Positions 1-8,963 of a stretch of 64,000 nucleotides of DNA are shown here, piece by piece. This DNA comes from Vibrio crassostreae 9ZC13 (GTDB lineage Bacteria; Pseudomonadota; Gammaproteobacteria; Enterobacterales; Vibrionaceae): NCBI RefSeq assembly GCF_000272045.2, contig NZ_AJYZ02000042.1:214047-278046 (forward strand), read 5' to 3'. How positions within the stretch are numbered: the first letter of the stretch is position 1; each line of letters begins with the position of its first letter. A program made the position numbers and the translations under genes. The notes beneath the pieces were generated by a model. The model worked only from the letters and a program-made list of their open reading frames with translations. It was not told the DNA's origin and searched no databases.

Positions 1-708
1 ATAAAATTCCACACCCTCTTCTGTGTGAACCAAGATTGAACCCATCATCCCTTTATACTTCCCTGTCCCACCCTTGTAGCCAATAACTGTGGCTTCGGCA
101 TCATGATGCCTTTTCAGTTTTAACAAATCATTACTTCGGCCTGCTTGATAACGACTGGTGATTTTTCTAAGCATCAAACCTTCGCCATTACGCTCATCGA
201 CATTATCAAGTTGATGAAACAAAGCCTCTTCACTGTGAATTGGTACATGTTCTATGTAGCTGACATGAGATTCTCCAATCACGCTTACCCAATGCAAAAT
301 GTTGTAATAGCGCTTTTGATAATCTCCCGCAGCGCCTGGCATATCAAACAGCATGAAATCGATTTGGCGCCATGCTGTGTCACTCGGCGTATGATCGAGA
401 ACGGTAGATTGAACAAGGTGGAACTTGCCCCTTCCTGCCCACAACTCTCCTTCGAGATGGACCTTAGGCAAGTTTTCAGTAAACCACTTGGGCGAGTAAA
501 TGCGATTACCATTGCGTGTATAAAGATGTTGTCCGTCCCAAAGAGCCCGAATCCCATCAAGCTTTTCACTCTTCCAGTATTCAGAAACATCAATGCCTTG
601 TTGGTATGTATTGGCCAGTACCAAATGGTCGGGAGGTAAATAGGATGAATGAGAAGAAAGCGAACACGCCCATAGAGTTGCTATCGCCAATTTAGTTAAT
701 CTCATCAT
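1..708 (-). CDS. ATP-dependent DNA ligase with signal peptide (3' end beyond window)
   Basis: The reading frame stays open for 236 codons from an ATG at 708 to the left edge, so the protein is partial. It starts with a short hydrophobic leader (MMRLTKLAIATLWACSLSS) that suggests export. The nucleotidyltransferase motifs are visible: motif I SEKLDGIRALWDG carrying the lysine that is adenylated, motif IV EGLMLRK, and motif V LLKLKRHHDAEA. This is the small bacterial Lig E/periplasmic type of ATP-dependent ligase, thought to seal nicks in imported or extracellular DNA. GGAG lies just upstream of the two consecutive ATG codons. It diverges from sypA and shares the 300-bp spacer with it. The ORFs on both strands inside this region are shadows. 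Confidence 0.82.
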   Translation of the reverse strand, partial: MMRLTKLAIATLWACSLSSHSSYLPPDHLVLANTYQQGIDVSEYWKSEKLDGIRALWDGQHLYTRNGNRIYSPKWFTENLPKVHLEGELWAGRGKFHLVQSTVLDHTPSDTAWRQIDFMLFDMPGAAGDYQKRYYNILHWVSVIGESHVSYIEHVPIHSEEALFHQLDNVDERNGEGLMLRKITSRYQAGRSNDLLKLKRHHDAEATVIGYKGGTGKYKGMMGSILVHTEEGVEFY

Positions 709-882
709 CTGCTCCGTATTGATATCTGTAGTAGTCAACAAACGCCTTTAATCCTAAGCGTTCTGACACGTAGGTAGACAACCTTTGCTAGAAGATGCGA
801 TCCACTCATCAACCTTATCTAACCTTTTCATTTATTCATTAAATTAATGACCTATAACTCTCATATATTCCGCCGTTTTTAG

Positions 883-897
883 TTCTCATATTGAGAA
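883..897. promoter_or_regulatory. Candidate SypG operator 1 upstream of sypA
   Basis: Perfect palindrome TTCTCA-TAT-TGAGAA centred near 890, about 79 bp upstream of the -24 GG of the sypA promoter. A second near-perfect copy lies 22 bp downstream, about two helical turns. Related palindromes precede the other sigma54-like promoters of this locus, so it is a plausible binding site for the activator encoded at 9879. Binding is inferred. Confidence 0.65.
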
Positions 898-904
898 ACG
901 TCTT

Positions 905-919
905 TTCTCAATTTGAGAT
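905..919. promoter_or_regulatory. Candidate SypG operator 2 upstream of sypA
   Basis: TTCTCA-ATT-TGAGAT, one base off the palindrome at 883-897. Its centre is 57 bp upstream of the -24 element, the same distance as the candidate site in front of sypM. Confidence 0.62.
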
Positions 920-967
920 AGGAATTCGTACTAAACATAAATTATTGAAAAATAACAACATAAAAGT

Positions 968-983
968 TGGCACATTCAGTGCA
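968..983 (+). promoter_or_regulatory. Sigma54 (-24/-12) promoter of sypA
   Basis: TGGCAC-ATTCA-GTGCA matches the RpoN consensus TGGCAC-N5-TTGCW, with the GG and GC dinucleotides correctly spaced. The predicted transcription start is near 994, about 20 bp before the sypA ribosome binding site. It lies downstream of two palindromic candidate enhancer sites. Confidence 0.8.
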
Positions 984-1016
984 GTTGTCCATACATACTT
1001 AAAAGGAGATATCGCT

Positions 1017-1346
1017 ATGGAACTACGTAAGACTGATTTAAACACAACGACACTGACACTTTCTATTTTCGGTGATCTGGATGCAGCAGGCAGTCGTGAT
1101 GCACAAACCGACATCGATGATGTGATTTCTAACGATGGTCACCCTGAAATCGAAGTTGATTTTAGCCAGGTTGAGTTTTTAGATTCATCTGGTGTTGGCG
1201 CGATTGTTTATATGTTCAAACGTCTGACTGAGCGCGAACGCAACATGCGACTTGAAAATGTGACTGGTCAGCCTCTTGAAATTATGAACCTACTACGTAT
1301 TGGCCACGCTATCCCAGTAAATTCAAAAAATCCTGCAAATTCATGA
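1017..1346 (+). CDS. sypA: STAS-domain protein SypA
   Basis: A single STAS (anti-sigma-factor antagonist) domain of 109 residues. The signature FLDSSGVGAIVYM carries Ser57 in the position phosphorylated in SpoIIAA-like proteins. In Vibrio fischeri the SypA serine is controlled by the kinase/phosphatase SypE, and unphosphorylated SypA is needed for biofilm. The ATG at 1017 is chosen because AAAAGGAGA sits just upstream; the longer frame from 891 would run through the sigma54 promoter. It is the first gene of the sypABCD operon. No SypE-like gene is visible in the window, so control of the serine may differ here. Confidence 0.88.
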   Translation: MELRKTDLNTTTLTLSIFGDLDAAGSRDAQTDIDDVISNDGHPEIEVDFSQVEFLDSSGVGAIVYMFKRLTERERNMRLENVTGQPLEIMNLLRIGHAIPVNSKNPANS

Positions 1347-1409
1347 AGACCCACTAAGCTAGAAGTAACAAAAAAATAATAAGAAAAATTAGAAACATAG
1401 GACGTTGGC

Positions 1410-2246
1410 ATGAAAATACTGAAAAACTACATAGCCCTTTCTCTGTCCGCTCTCGTTCTGGGTGGCTGTACTAGCTATCCTGAACAAGGCACAGGGGGTT
1501 TGGCTGAAAGTTACGATTCTATTAACTATCAAAACTCAGACTTCTCTCCTGTCATGCCAGACGAGCCTCTTGGTCCAGAACATGGATTACGCTTTGATTG
1601 GCAGCTCGCTAAATTGCACCTTGATGCTTTGATCCAAGAAGGTGCTCGTTGGTGTTTCCCAGCTGCTGTTGTTCAAGCAATCGAAAAGCAAAATCGTATT
1701 GCTCGTGAACTTCAAGGCGGTCTATTACTGGATGCAGCCAACGACTTAGTGATCCAAAGAAAACGCCTAAATGAACTTGAGGTCCAACTGGATTACGTAA
1801 CTTCACAAGCCCGCTGTGAGCCACCAAAAAATGAAAATCAATTTAGAATGCAACTGTCGGTTATTGAACAGTTGTATGACCTGCTTAATGTTGACAACCA
1901 ATTTGCGGAAAACTCGACTGAAGTAAATCCTAAATATATGGGAAGACTGGCCGAGGCGACCACTTTACTTAAAGAACACAAATCCCTAGACCTTGTTGTT
2001 ACCGGCCATGCTGATGCAACGGGTGCCGAAGAATACAACGACAAGTTAGCACTTGGACGAGCGAAACAAGTCGAACGCTACCTGACTATTTTTGGACTAG
2101 GCGCTCAACGAATCAAAGCCGTCTCTGTTGGCGAAACCGTCCCTCTTTTTGAAGGTGAATCCGACGGCACGCGTTTAACGAACCGCCGAGTAAGTATTGA
2201 AATTTTCTCGCCTAAGAATGCCGAGAAAATGGGAGGTGGATTATGA
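1410..2246 (+). CDS. sypB: OmpA-family lipoprotein SypB
   Basis: Predicted outer-membrane lipoprotein of 278 residues. The signal peptide ends in the lipobox LVLGGC (Cys at about residue 20). The C-terminal third is an OmpA-like peptidoglycan-binding domain with VVTGHADATGAEEYN and the conserved LGRAKQVERYL and TNRRVSIEI segments. It probably anchors the secretion apparatus to peptidoglycan. The stop codon overlaps the start of the next gene (ATGA at 2243), indicating translational coupling. Confidence 0.85.
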   Translation: MKILKNYIALSLSALVLGGCTSYPEQGTGGLAESYDSINYQNSDFSPVMPDEPLGPEHGLRFDWQLAKLHLDALIQEGARWCFPAAVVQAIEKQNRIARELQGGLLLDAANDLVIQRKRLNELEVQLDYVTSQARCEPPKNENQFRMQLSVIEQLYDLLNVDNQFAENSTEVNPKYMGRLAEATTLLKEHKSLDLVVTGHADATGAEEYNDKLALGRAKQVERYLTIFGLGAQRIKAVSVGETVPLFEGESDGTRLTNRRVSIEIFSPKNAEKMGGGL

Positions 2247-4342
2247 AATCCTTGATCGCTTTTATCATCACCCTACCGTTATGCTTTGCGAATGTCGTCA
2301 ATGCTAACGATGAGTTTTCAGACGCGGTTCAAGTCGGTGACCTTATCCAAGTTAACGTACCCGGTGAAAGTACCTTAAACACGGGGTTCCAAGTGGATAA
2401 GCGTGGCCGTATTACCCTTCCTGAAGTAGGCGCTGTGTTTGTTGCAGGTTACGACAGTGAGCAGCTTAACAAAGTGGTTCTAGAGTCGCTGGCAACCGCC
2501 TATAAAGATCTTTCGAACGCTTCAGTCTATGTAAAAGAGCAGCAAATCATCATCTACGTACAAGGTTATGTAGAACAGCCTGGTGAATACACTCTCGCAT
2601 TAGGTTCTAGCATCCAAATGGCACTTTACGCTGCGGGTGGTTTACGCCCGGGCGCGCAACTGGATAAGCTGATTCTTAAGCGAGGCGCAGACAAGAAAGA
2701 GTTTAACTACAAACGATTCCTTGATTCAGGAGACGAGTCAGCATTACCTACTCTTCAATCACTGGATTCACTATTCGTTCCAGCTTCTCCATTAGTCGGT
2801 AACATCGAGCAAGAATTTGACGCAGCAAAGCTTGCTAACTCAGGTGACAGTGCTGATTCTCGTAACTCCATCAAAGTGTTTGGTGAGGTGAACGCGCCGG
2901 GTTCGTTCACTTACAAAGAGAACACCGACCTTGTCGACGTACTTATGCGTTCGGGCGGCGTAACTCGTTATGCCAGTGTTGAGCAAATCCGAGTGATTTC
3001 GAACAACACCCCAACGCTATTCAACCTAAAACGTTACTTAGATTCTGGTGACGAAAGTCTGCTTCCAATTTTACGCCCGGGTGCGACCATTTTCGTTCCC
3101 AAGCAAGAAGAAGAGATCAAATCCGGCGCCAACATGGTTTACGTAATGGGCGAAGTCGCAGCCCCTGGTGCTTTTGAAGGCAAAAGAGACGCGACCTTTA
3201 TGGATATCTTGGCGAATGCGGGCGGCCCAACTCGATTTGCAGAGTCACGACAAATCCGTGTTATCAAAGCAGATGGCAGAGTGCTTAAATTCGATTTAGC
3301 GGCTTACACTGAAGGCTTACCTAACTCTAACCCTCCTAGCATCAAAGCTGGTGACGCGATTTTCGTTCCCGAGAAAACCGACATGAACGAGAAGTCTTGG
3401 TTGAAAATCACGCCAGACAGAGCAGTTAACGTGATTGGTGAGGTGAATCGACCTGGTCGTATTGAATGGTCAGATGAAATGAATTTCATGGGATTATTGG
3501 CACACGTCGGTGGCCCTACGCTACGCGCTGACACATCGAAAATCGAAGTTGTTACTGGTAGAAAGCTAGTTGTGTTTAACCTTGATGATTTTATTCGAAA
3601 TGGTGCGCCACGTGACCAAATGCCACAAATTCGAGCGGGCTCTATCGTGCGTGTTCACGACTTGCCACAAGATCCTTCAGACAATAAATCACAATGGGTT
3701 CGTCAAAGCTCTGATGCTTCGATCTACATCTTTGGACAAGTGAATGCACCCGGTCGTTACCGCTTCACCAAAGACATGCACTTCCTTGATATCTTGTCTG
3801 CGGCTGACGGTCCAACAAAGGACGCCGACATCCACAACGTTCGAGTAACGCATCGTGACAAAACCTATTCGCAAGTAAGCAAACTTAACTTATCACTGTA
3901 CTTTGAAACCGGTGACGAATCGTTACTGCCAAACGTAACCACTGGCGACACGATTTACATCCCAGAGAAAGGCAAAAACTGGTTAGATACACCGAAAGAA
4001 GAAACCGTTCGTGTGCTTGGTGCGATTAACAATCCGGGGCGTTATGTGTTCAACGACAACATGACCATTCTAGATATTCTGGCAGAAGCAGCAGGCCCTA
4101 CCGACAATGCTTATGTAGAAAAAATTACCATCGTCAATATGTCTTGCTGCCAAGGTCAGGCTCGTACTTTTGACCTTGTTGAATTCAGCAAAACGGCGAA
4201 CATTTACAATTTGCCGGTGCTACGCGCTGGTGACACGATTTACATCCCAGACCGTCGCGAAAGCTTTATTGAAAAAGCACGCGTCGGACTTGATGACATA
4301 CTGCGTATCACCACCACCATCGTATTAATAGGAGCTTTATAA
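2243..4342 (+). CDS. sypC: Polysaccharide export protein SypC with six SLBB repeats
   Basis: Wza-family periplasmic/outer-membrane exporter of 699 residues. The signal peptide ends near residue 21 (ANVVNA). A Poly_export domain occupies about residues 30-105. Six SLBB-type repeats follow, starting near residues 106, 212, 301, 396, 496 and 590, each beginning with a variant of GEVNAPG followed by a DIL..AGGPT segment. E. coli Wza has far fewer such modules, so this exporter probably has a tall periplasmic stack. The ribosome binding site lies inside the end of sypB, and the stop overlaps the sypD start by one base (TAATG). Confidence 0.88.
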   Translation: MKSLIAFIITLPLCFANVVNANDEFSDAVQVGDLIQVNVPGESTLNTGFQVDKRGRITLPEVGAVFVAGYDSEQLNKVVLESLATAYKDLSNASVYVKEQQIIIYVQGYVEQPGEYTLALGSSIQMALYAAGGLRPGAQLDKLILKRGADKKEFNYKRFLDSGDESALPTLQSLDSLFVPASPLVGNIEQEFDAAKLANSGDSADSRNSIKVFGEVNAPGSFTYKENTDLVDVLMRSGGVTRYASVEQIRVISNNTPTLFNLKRYLDSGDESLLPILRPGATIFVPKQEEEIKSGANMVYVMGEVAAPGAFEGKRDATFMDILANAGGPTRFAESRQIRVIKADGRVLKFDLAAYTEGLPNSNPPSIKAGDAIFVPEKTDMNEKSWLKITPDRAVNVIGEVNRPGRIEWSDEMNFMGLLAHVGGPTLRADTSKIEVVTGRKLVVFNLDDFIRNGAPRDQMPQIRAGSIVRVHDLPQDPSDNKSQWVRQSSDASIYIFGQVNAPGRYRFTKDMHFLDILSAADGPTKDADIHNVRVTHRDKTYSQVSKLNLSLYFETGDESLLPNVTTGDTIYIPEKGKNWLDTPKEETVRVLGAINNPGRYVFNDNMTILDILAEAAGPTDNAYVEKITIVNMSCCQGQARTFDLVEFSKTANIYNLPVLRAGDTIYIPDRRESFIEKARVGLDDILRITTTIVLIGAL

Positions 4343-5031
4343 TGACAATTTCAGCGACCCATGCCGAAGTCGAGCAACTGTATTTAGCTTCTGAACTTAA
4401 CGGCCAAAAATCAATATGCGTCACCGCCTGCCATTCAGGTGACGGCGTAACATCTATTGCAACCGCACTAGCTGAGCGTTTTCTTCTTGCGGGTCATTCA
4501 ACACTTTATGTTGATCTCAACTTATTCAACCCTGCTTTCAAAGATTTGAATATGCTAGAAGATAATCAGCAAGGTCAATTGATTGAACATGTTGAATCTC
4601 AGCGTACGTTTATCGGTGTACCTGCTCCACAAGTTGCTTCAACGCAATTGGCTTATAAAGATCCGACAACGTTACAAAAAGTGGTCAACAAATGGTTAGA
4701 GAAATACGACAGAGTCATCATTGATACCTCACCGCTTCTCAACATAAACAAAGGCAATATTCCGGCGCAGTCTGTCGCGAGCGCTTGTGGCAGTACACTA
4801 ATTGTTGTCGCCTATGGAGAAACGTCGAGTCACCACCTAGAACAAGCGAAAAAGCTGCTTGATGCACAAAGTATCAATCTAATGGGCTGCGTGATGAACA
4901 TGAAACAAAAGCCTAGCTTTGCACAAGAGTTGGTCAGACAAATCAATCGAATGAAATTTATCCCCGTTAAGCTTCGCGATAGCTTGGCAAACAAGCTGTA
5001 TCAAAATGAGTTTTTGAACCTGCCGATGTAA
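4342..5031 (+). CDS. sypD: CpsD/CapB-type BY-kinase-like protein SypD, degenerate P-loop
   Basis: Cytoplasmic MinD/CpsD-fold ATPase of 229 residues resembling the kinase partner of Wzz-type proteins. Visible elements are a Walker-A-like loop ACHSGDGVTS (residues 29-38), a Walker A' region LYVDLNLFNPAF and a Walker B strand RVIIDTSPLL. The invariant P-loop lysine is replaced by Val36, and A' reads DLN rather than DxD. There is no C-terminal tyrosine cluster. The fold is clear but catalysis is doubtful; it may act as a scaffold. It is the last gene of the sypABCD unit and is followed by a 575-bp spacer. Confidence 0.8.
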   Translation: MTISATHAEVEQLYLASELNGQKSICVTACHSGDGVTSIATALAERFLLAGHSTLYVDLNLFNPAFKDLNMLEDNQQGQLIEHVESQRTFIGVPAPQVASTQLAYKDPTTLQKVVNKWLEKYDRVIIDTSPLLNINKGNIPAQSVASACGSTLIVVAYGETSSHHLEQAKKLLDAQSINLMGCVMNMKQKPSFAQELVRQINRMKFIPVKLRDSLANKLYQNEFLNLPM

Positions 5032-5606
5032 CTTTTCCGTGCCACTGTAACTTTCTTGTACAACTGTATGGCTGTCATTTATACCATGACAGCCACCTAT
5101 CCTATTAAATTTCAAGCCGTGACAACTCTAAATACCTCCAAAACCAAATTGGGTGTTTTTGGCGAAATTATTATTGAAAATAAGATTTTAAAAACCATTC
5201 AACGCATTTCACACACGTCATTCATGGTCTTACCACCTTTAAATCCCTTCAAAAATAAACAGCCCCACACCTAACTTTAGCGGTAATGTGACACAGACGG
5301 TTAAAGTGCCATGTAAATCGCATCAAAGATGGAATTCGTACGATTATTCCCTAAGATTATAAATAGAGGTGGTTTTTGACGAATTTGTAATAGTTTGACA
5401 AAGTTATCCGATGGCTGTTGAAACACAGTGGATGAATTGGCAAATCACACTTCACTGACTTTGCACGTTTATCTATTCAAACTTCACCCATCCCTCCTTC
5501 TGCTCAAATGGTTCAAATACACGGAAAGGATCACCATCGAGCAATTTAGATAATCAATTTACCTTGGTTACCTTAGTTGTATTATTAAAGAGAAAGGAAA
5601 CTCAAT
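5032..5606. other. Intergenic spacer with a perfect hairpin
   Basis: No convincing gene was seen in this 575-bp gap. A perfect 10-bp inverted repeat (TGGCTGTCAT at 5069-5078, ATGACAGCCA at 5086-5095, 7-nt loop) follows sypD but has no T-run, so it is more likely an mRNA-stabilising or attenuating hairpin than a classical terminator. The right half is AT-rich and should hold the promoter of the osmolyte transporter. The small plus-strand frame at 5056-5274 has no RBS or recognisable protein. Confidence 0.5.
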
Positions 5607-6599
5607 ATGAAATACAAGTTAAGCTCCGTATTTTTGTTAGTAGCAGCAGCCAGCGGTAATGCTAACGCTGGAGAATGTGGCAGCGTAACAATCGCAGATA
5701 TGAACTGGAACTCTGCAACACTGATCGCCAATATCGACCAATTCATCCTTGAACATGGTTATGGGTGTGATGCTGAACTTATCCCTGGCGACACTATGCC
5801 AACAGGCACGTCTATGATCGAAAAAGGCCAGCCTGATGTTGCACCTGAACTTTGGAGCAACAGCTTAAAAGACGCATTAGATAAAGGTGTTGAAGAAAAA
5901 CGTCTTCGCTACGCAGGTAAAGCACTTGTGAACGGCGGCGAAGAAGGCTTTTGGGTTCCAGCTTACCTAGTAAAACAGTACCCTGAAATGGCAACCATCG
6001 AAGGCGTACGCAAAAACGCAAGCTTATTCAAACACCCTGAAGACCCAGATACATCTGCATTCTACAGCTGCCCTGCAGGCTGGAACTGTCAGATCAGCGC
6101 CGGAAACCTGTTTAATGCTCTTGAGCTAGAAAACAGCGGTTTCACGATTGTTGATCCAGGCTCGAGTGCCGGCTTATCTGGCTCTATCGCAAAAGCTTAT
6201 GAACGTGAAGAAGCTTGGTTTGGTTACTACTGGGCACCGACGGCTGTGCTAGGTAAATACGACATGGTTAAAGTCGACTTTGGCAGTGGCGTTAATGAGG
6301 AAGAGTTCCTTAACTGTACCACTAAAGAAGATTGTGAATCGCCAAAAGCGACCATGTACCCGCCTTCACCTGTTCACACGATTACCACTGAAAGTTTTGC
6401 GTCACGTGCTCCTGAAGCATACGACTACTTTACTAAACGTGGTTTCACGAACGACAAAATGAACTCGCTACTTGCTTGGATGGAAGACAACCAAGCTGAT
6501 GGCGAAGAAGCGAGTCTGCATTTCTTAAGTGAATTCCCAGAAGTATGGCACCCATGGGTTTCTGAAGAAGTGGCTAAGAAAGTTGAAGCAGAGCTGTAA
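5607..6599 (+). CDS. Glycine betaine/choline ABC transporter, substrate-binding protein
   Basis: OpuAC/ProX/ChoX-type periplasmic binding protein of 330 residues. The signal peptide ends ASGNANA-GECG. The mature protein starts with the VTIADMNWNSATLIANI segment usual for this family and is rich in aromatic residues that could form a cage for a quaternary ammonium ligand (for example GYYWAP). The RBS AGAAAGGAA precedes the ATG. Permease and ATPase follow, giving order X-W-V. Choline versus glycine betaine specificity cannot be decided by reading. Its position inside a syp locus is unusual. Confidence 0.85.
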   Translation: MKYKLSSVFLLVAAASGNANAGECGSVTIADMNWNSATLIANIDQFILEHGYGCDAELIPGDTMPTGTSMIEKGQPDVAPELWSNSLKDALDKGVEEKRLRYAGKALVNGGEEGFWVPAYLVKQYPEMATIEGVRKNASLFKHPEDPDTSAFYSCPAGWNCQISAGNLFNALELENSGFTIVDPGSSAGLSGSIAKAYEREEAWFGYYWAPTAVLGKYDMVKVDFGSGVNEEEFLNCTTKEDCESPKATMYPPSPVHTITTESFASRAPEAYDYFTKRGFTNDKMNSLLAWMEDNQADGEEASLHFLSEFPEVWHPWVSEEVAKKVEAEL

Positions 6600-6677
6600 G
6601 AGCTTGATTTAATAACAAGTAATTACGCTTCAACAATAAAACAGAAATAACGTCGCTATACTTGATGTTATTCATGA

Positions 6678-6731
6678 TTCGGAGCCCTTTTCATTAGCGA
6701 TTTTCTTATCGCATGGACAAGTGGCTCCGAA
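6678..6731 (+). other. Two-tier intercistronic hairpin between binding protein and permease
   Basis: TTCGGAGCC (6678-6686) pairs perfectly with GGCTCCGAA (6723-6731). Inside the loop GCGAT (6697-6701) pairs with ATCGC (6708-6712). There is no T-run. Such structures between binding-protein and membrane genes often stabilise the upstream transcript or reduce downstream expression. Function inferred. Confidence 0.55.
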
Positions 6732-6746
6732 CTATAAGGATATAAA

Positions 6747-7646
6747 ATGGCTGACAGCAATTGGTTATCAAGCTTTCCAGAGATGGAACGCGGTGATTTA
6801 CGAACCATAAAAAAGACGCTAGATGGCGCATACCGTGAATTTTCCCGTGAATACGGCGAAATGATTGAATCTCTCTTTGACCCTCTTCTTTCATTCCTCG
6901 TTTGGTTTGAAAAACTCCTTATCTCAACACCTTGGATTATAGTCCTGGCTGTGTGTACCAGCCTTGTCTACGCAGCAAGCCGTTCTTGGAAACTGGCTCT
7001 AGGCTGTGTTGCTTCTCTACTTCTCATTGGTTACTTTGGAATGTGGGAAGACACCATGCGGACGCTCAGTATCATCACTGTATGTACCTTGGTTTCAATA
7101 TTCTTGGGCATTCCGATTGGTATTGCGATGGCTCGTTCAAATCGAGCTCAGTCAATTGTTACGCCGATGCTCGATATCATGCAAACCATGCCTGCGTTCG
7201 TTTATTTGATTCCAGTGGTAATGCTACTGGGCATCGGTAAGATTCCAGGGCTAATCGCCGTGGTTATCTACGCGATTCCACCTGTAATTCGTCTAACTAA
7301 CCTAGGCATACGCTTAGTTGATAAAGAAGTCCTTGAAGCCGCTACCGCTTTCGGTGCGAGCAAAAAGCAACGCTTATGGGGTGTTCAACTTCCTCTAGCA
7401 ATGCCCACGATCATGGCGGGTATTAACCAAACCATCATGATGGCACTGTCTATGGTTGTTATCGCATCCATGATTGGTGTGAAAGGCCTAGGACAACCGG
7501 TTCTCAAATCGATTACTAACCAGTACTTCACATTAGGCTTGATGAATGGTTTCGCCATCGTTGCCCTCGCAATCCTTTTTGACCGCGCTTCACAAGCGTA
7601 CGCAAGAAGAACTAATGCGCATTTAGGAGGATTCAAGCATGACTAA
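6747..7646 (+). CDS. Glycine betaine/choline ABC transporter, permease
   Basis: ProW/ChoW-type inner-membrane permease of 299 residues. A soluble N-terminal stretch of about 60 residues precedes roughly six membrane spans. The binding-protein-dependent transport loop is recognisable around EAATAFGASKKQRLWGVQLPLAMP, where the permease contacts its ATPase. The RBS AAGGA lies 7 nt before the ATG. The 3' end overlaps the ATPase start by 8 nt, indicating coupled translation. Confidence 0.87.
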   Translation: MADSNWLSSFPEMERGDLRTIKKTLDGAYREFSREYGEMIESLFDPLLSFLVWFEKLLISTPWIIVLAVCTSLVYAASRSWKLALGCVASLLLIGYFGMWEDTMRTLSIITVCTLVSIFLGIPIGIAMARSNRAQSIVTPMLDIMQTMPAFVYLIPVVMLLGIGKIPGLIAVVIYAIPPVIRLTNLGIRLVDKEVLEAATAFGASKKQRLWGVQLPLAMPTIMAGINQTIMMALSMVVIASMIGVKGLGQPVLKSITNQYFTLGLMNGFAIVALAILFDRASQAYARRTNAHLGGFKHD

Positions 7647-8871
7647 ACCATTGATTGAAATTAGTGGTCTGTACAAGGTGTTTGGACCGAAACCAATGTC
7701 TGTTATGAACCGAGTTCAAAACGGCGAACACAAAGATCAGATTCTTGCGGATACGGGTCATACCGTTGGTTTGAAAGAGATCAACCTTGAGATTAACCGT
7801 GGTGAAATCTTCGTTATCATGGGGCTTTCTGGCTCGGGTAAATCGACGCTGATTCGCCACTTCAACCGTTTGATTGACCCGACTCAAGGTAAAATCATGG
7901 TTGAAGGCATTGATGTGATGAGCCTCAACACTAAACAGCTAGAAGAGTTCCGTCGTCATAAAATGTCGATGGTATTCCAACGCTTTGGCTTAATGCCTCA
8001 TCGCACTGTGGTTGAAAACGTTGCGTACGGGTTGGAAGTACAAGGCATCAAAAAAGAAGACCGTTTAGCAAAAGCCAACGAATGGTTAGAAACCGTGGGC
8101 TTGAAAGGTTACGGCAAGCAATACCCTGTGCAACTTTCAGGTGGTCAGCAACAACGTGTTGGCCTTTCTCGCGCTCTGTGTACTAACGCTGAAATCTTGT
8201 TAATGGATGAAGCCTTTTCGGCACTCGACCCTTTGATTCGAAGTGAAATGCAAGATCAGCTTATCGAACTTCAAGAGAAGCTTCATAAGACGATTGTTTT
8301 CATCACACATGATCTGGACGAAGCACTCCGCCTAGGCGATAGAATCGCAATTTTGAAAGACGGCGAGTTAGTACAACAAGGCACACCACATGAGATTCTG
8401 CTAAATCCAGCCGATGATTACGTGGAAGCGTTCGTGAAAGACGTAAACCGTGCTCGTGCACTGACCGTTGAAACCGTTATGCAGCCTCCTCTGTATCGAA
8501 TCACATCAGAAACGATTGAAGGTGCTCTGGCACAGATGAAGATGCTGAAAAACGATTACGCTTATCACGTAACGGATGACGGCTATCAAGGCCTAGTCAC
8601 ACAAGAGAGCCTACAAGACGCAGTTGAAGATTCATCGGTACATGATTTTAGTGATGAGATATACGAAGAAGTCCCTGCCATCTTACCAGATGCGGTGATT
8701 GAAGAAGTGCTACCGGACACTATGTCTTGTGACTACTCTCTTCCAGTTGTTGATGAAGACGGTAATCTAAAAGGTGAACTCGAGAGAAGCGCTGTTGCTG
8801 ATATCTTCTCAGAAAGTAGCGAGGAAGAAGTAGAAGCCGACCCAAAGCCAAAGATTGATAAAGCTTCGTAG
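7639..8871 (+). CDS. Glycine betaine/choline ABC transporter, ATPase with CBS region
   Basis: ProV/ChoV-like ATPase of 410 residues. Walker A is GLSGSGKST (about residues 66-74), the signature is [15 protein letters not shown], and Walker B is EILLMDEAFSALDP, followed by the H-loop FITHD. Residues after about 275 form a CBS-like regulatory module, which in ProV/OpuA proteins senses ionic strength. An acidic tail ends the protein. AGGAGG sits inside the end of the permease gene, just before the ATG. A strong terminator follows at 8964. Confidence 0.88.
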   Translation: MTKPLIEISGLYKVFGPKPMSVMNRVQNGEHKDQILADTGHTVGLKEINLEINRGEIFVIMGLSGSGKSTLIRHFNRLIDPTQGKIMVEGIDVMSLNTKQLEEFRRHKMSMVFQRFGLMPHRTVVENVAYGLEVQGIKKEDRLAKANEWLETVGLKGYGKQYPVQLSGGQQQRVGLSRALCTNAEILLMDEAFSALDPLIRSEMQDQLIELQEKLHKTIVFITHDLDEALRLGDRIAILKDGELVQQGTPHEILLNPADDYVEAFVKDVNRARALTVETVMQPPLYRITSETIEGALAQMKMLKNDYAYHVTDDGYQGLVTQESLQDAVEDSSVHDFSDEIYEEVPAILPDAVIEEVLPDTMSCDYSLPVVDEDGNLKGELERSAVADIFSESSEEEVEADPKPKIDKAS

Positions 8872-8963
8872 TCCTACTTTTCGTGATTTAAAGCTCGGCT
8901 GTTTAAATTATCGCTATTTGCGTTATCGCTATTTAGATTAGCCCAAACTGCTTACCCCGCTCT

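Noticed and set aside
145-639. Plus-strand ORF of 164 codons and minus ORF 285-593
   Set aside because: Both are shadows of the minus-strand DNA ligase frame, which shows family motifs; neither has an RBS or recognisable protein.
891-1016. Longer N-terminus for SypA from 891
   Set aside because: It would run through the operators and the sigma54 promoter; the ATG at 1017 has a strong RBS and gives the usual STAS length.
1404-1420. TTGGCAT before sypB as another sigma54 promoter
   Set aside because: No -12 GC element at the right spacing; the gene is within an operon.
5069-5095. Hairpin after sypD as a Rho-independent terminator
   Set aside because: Perfect stem but no T-run on either side; kept only as a structural note.
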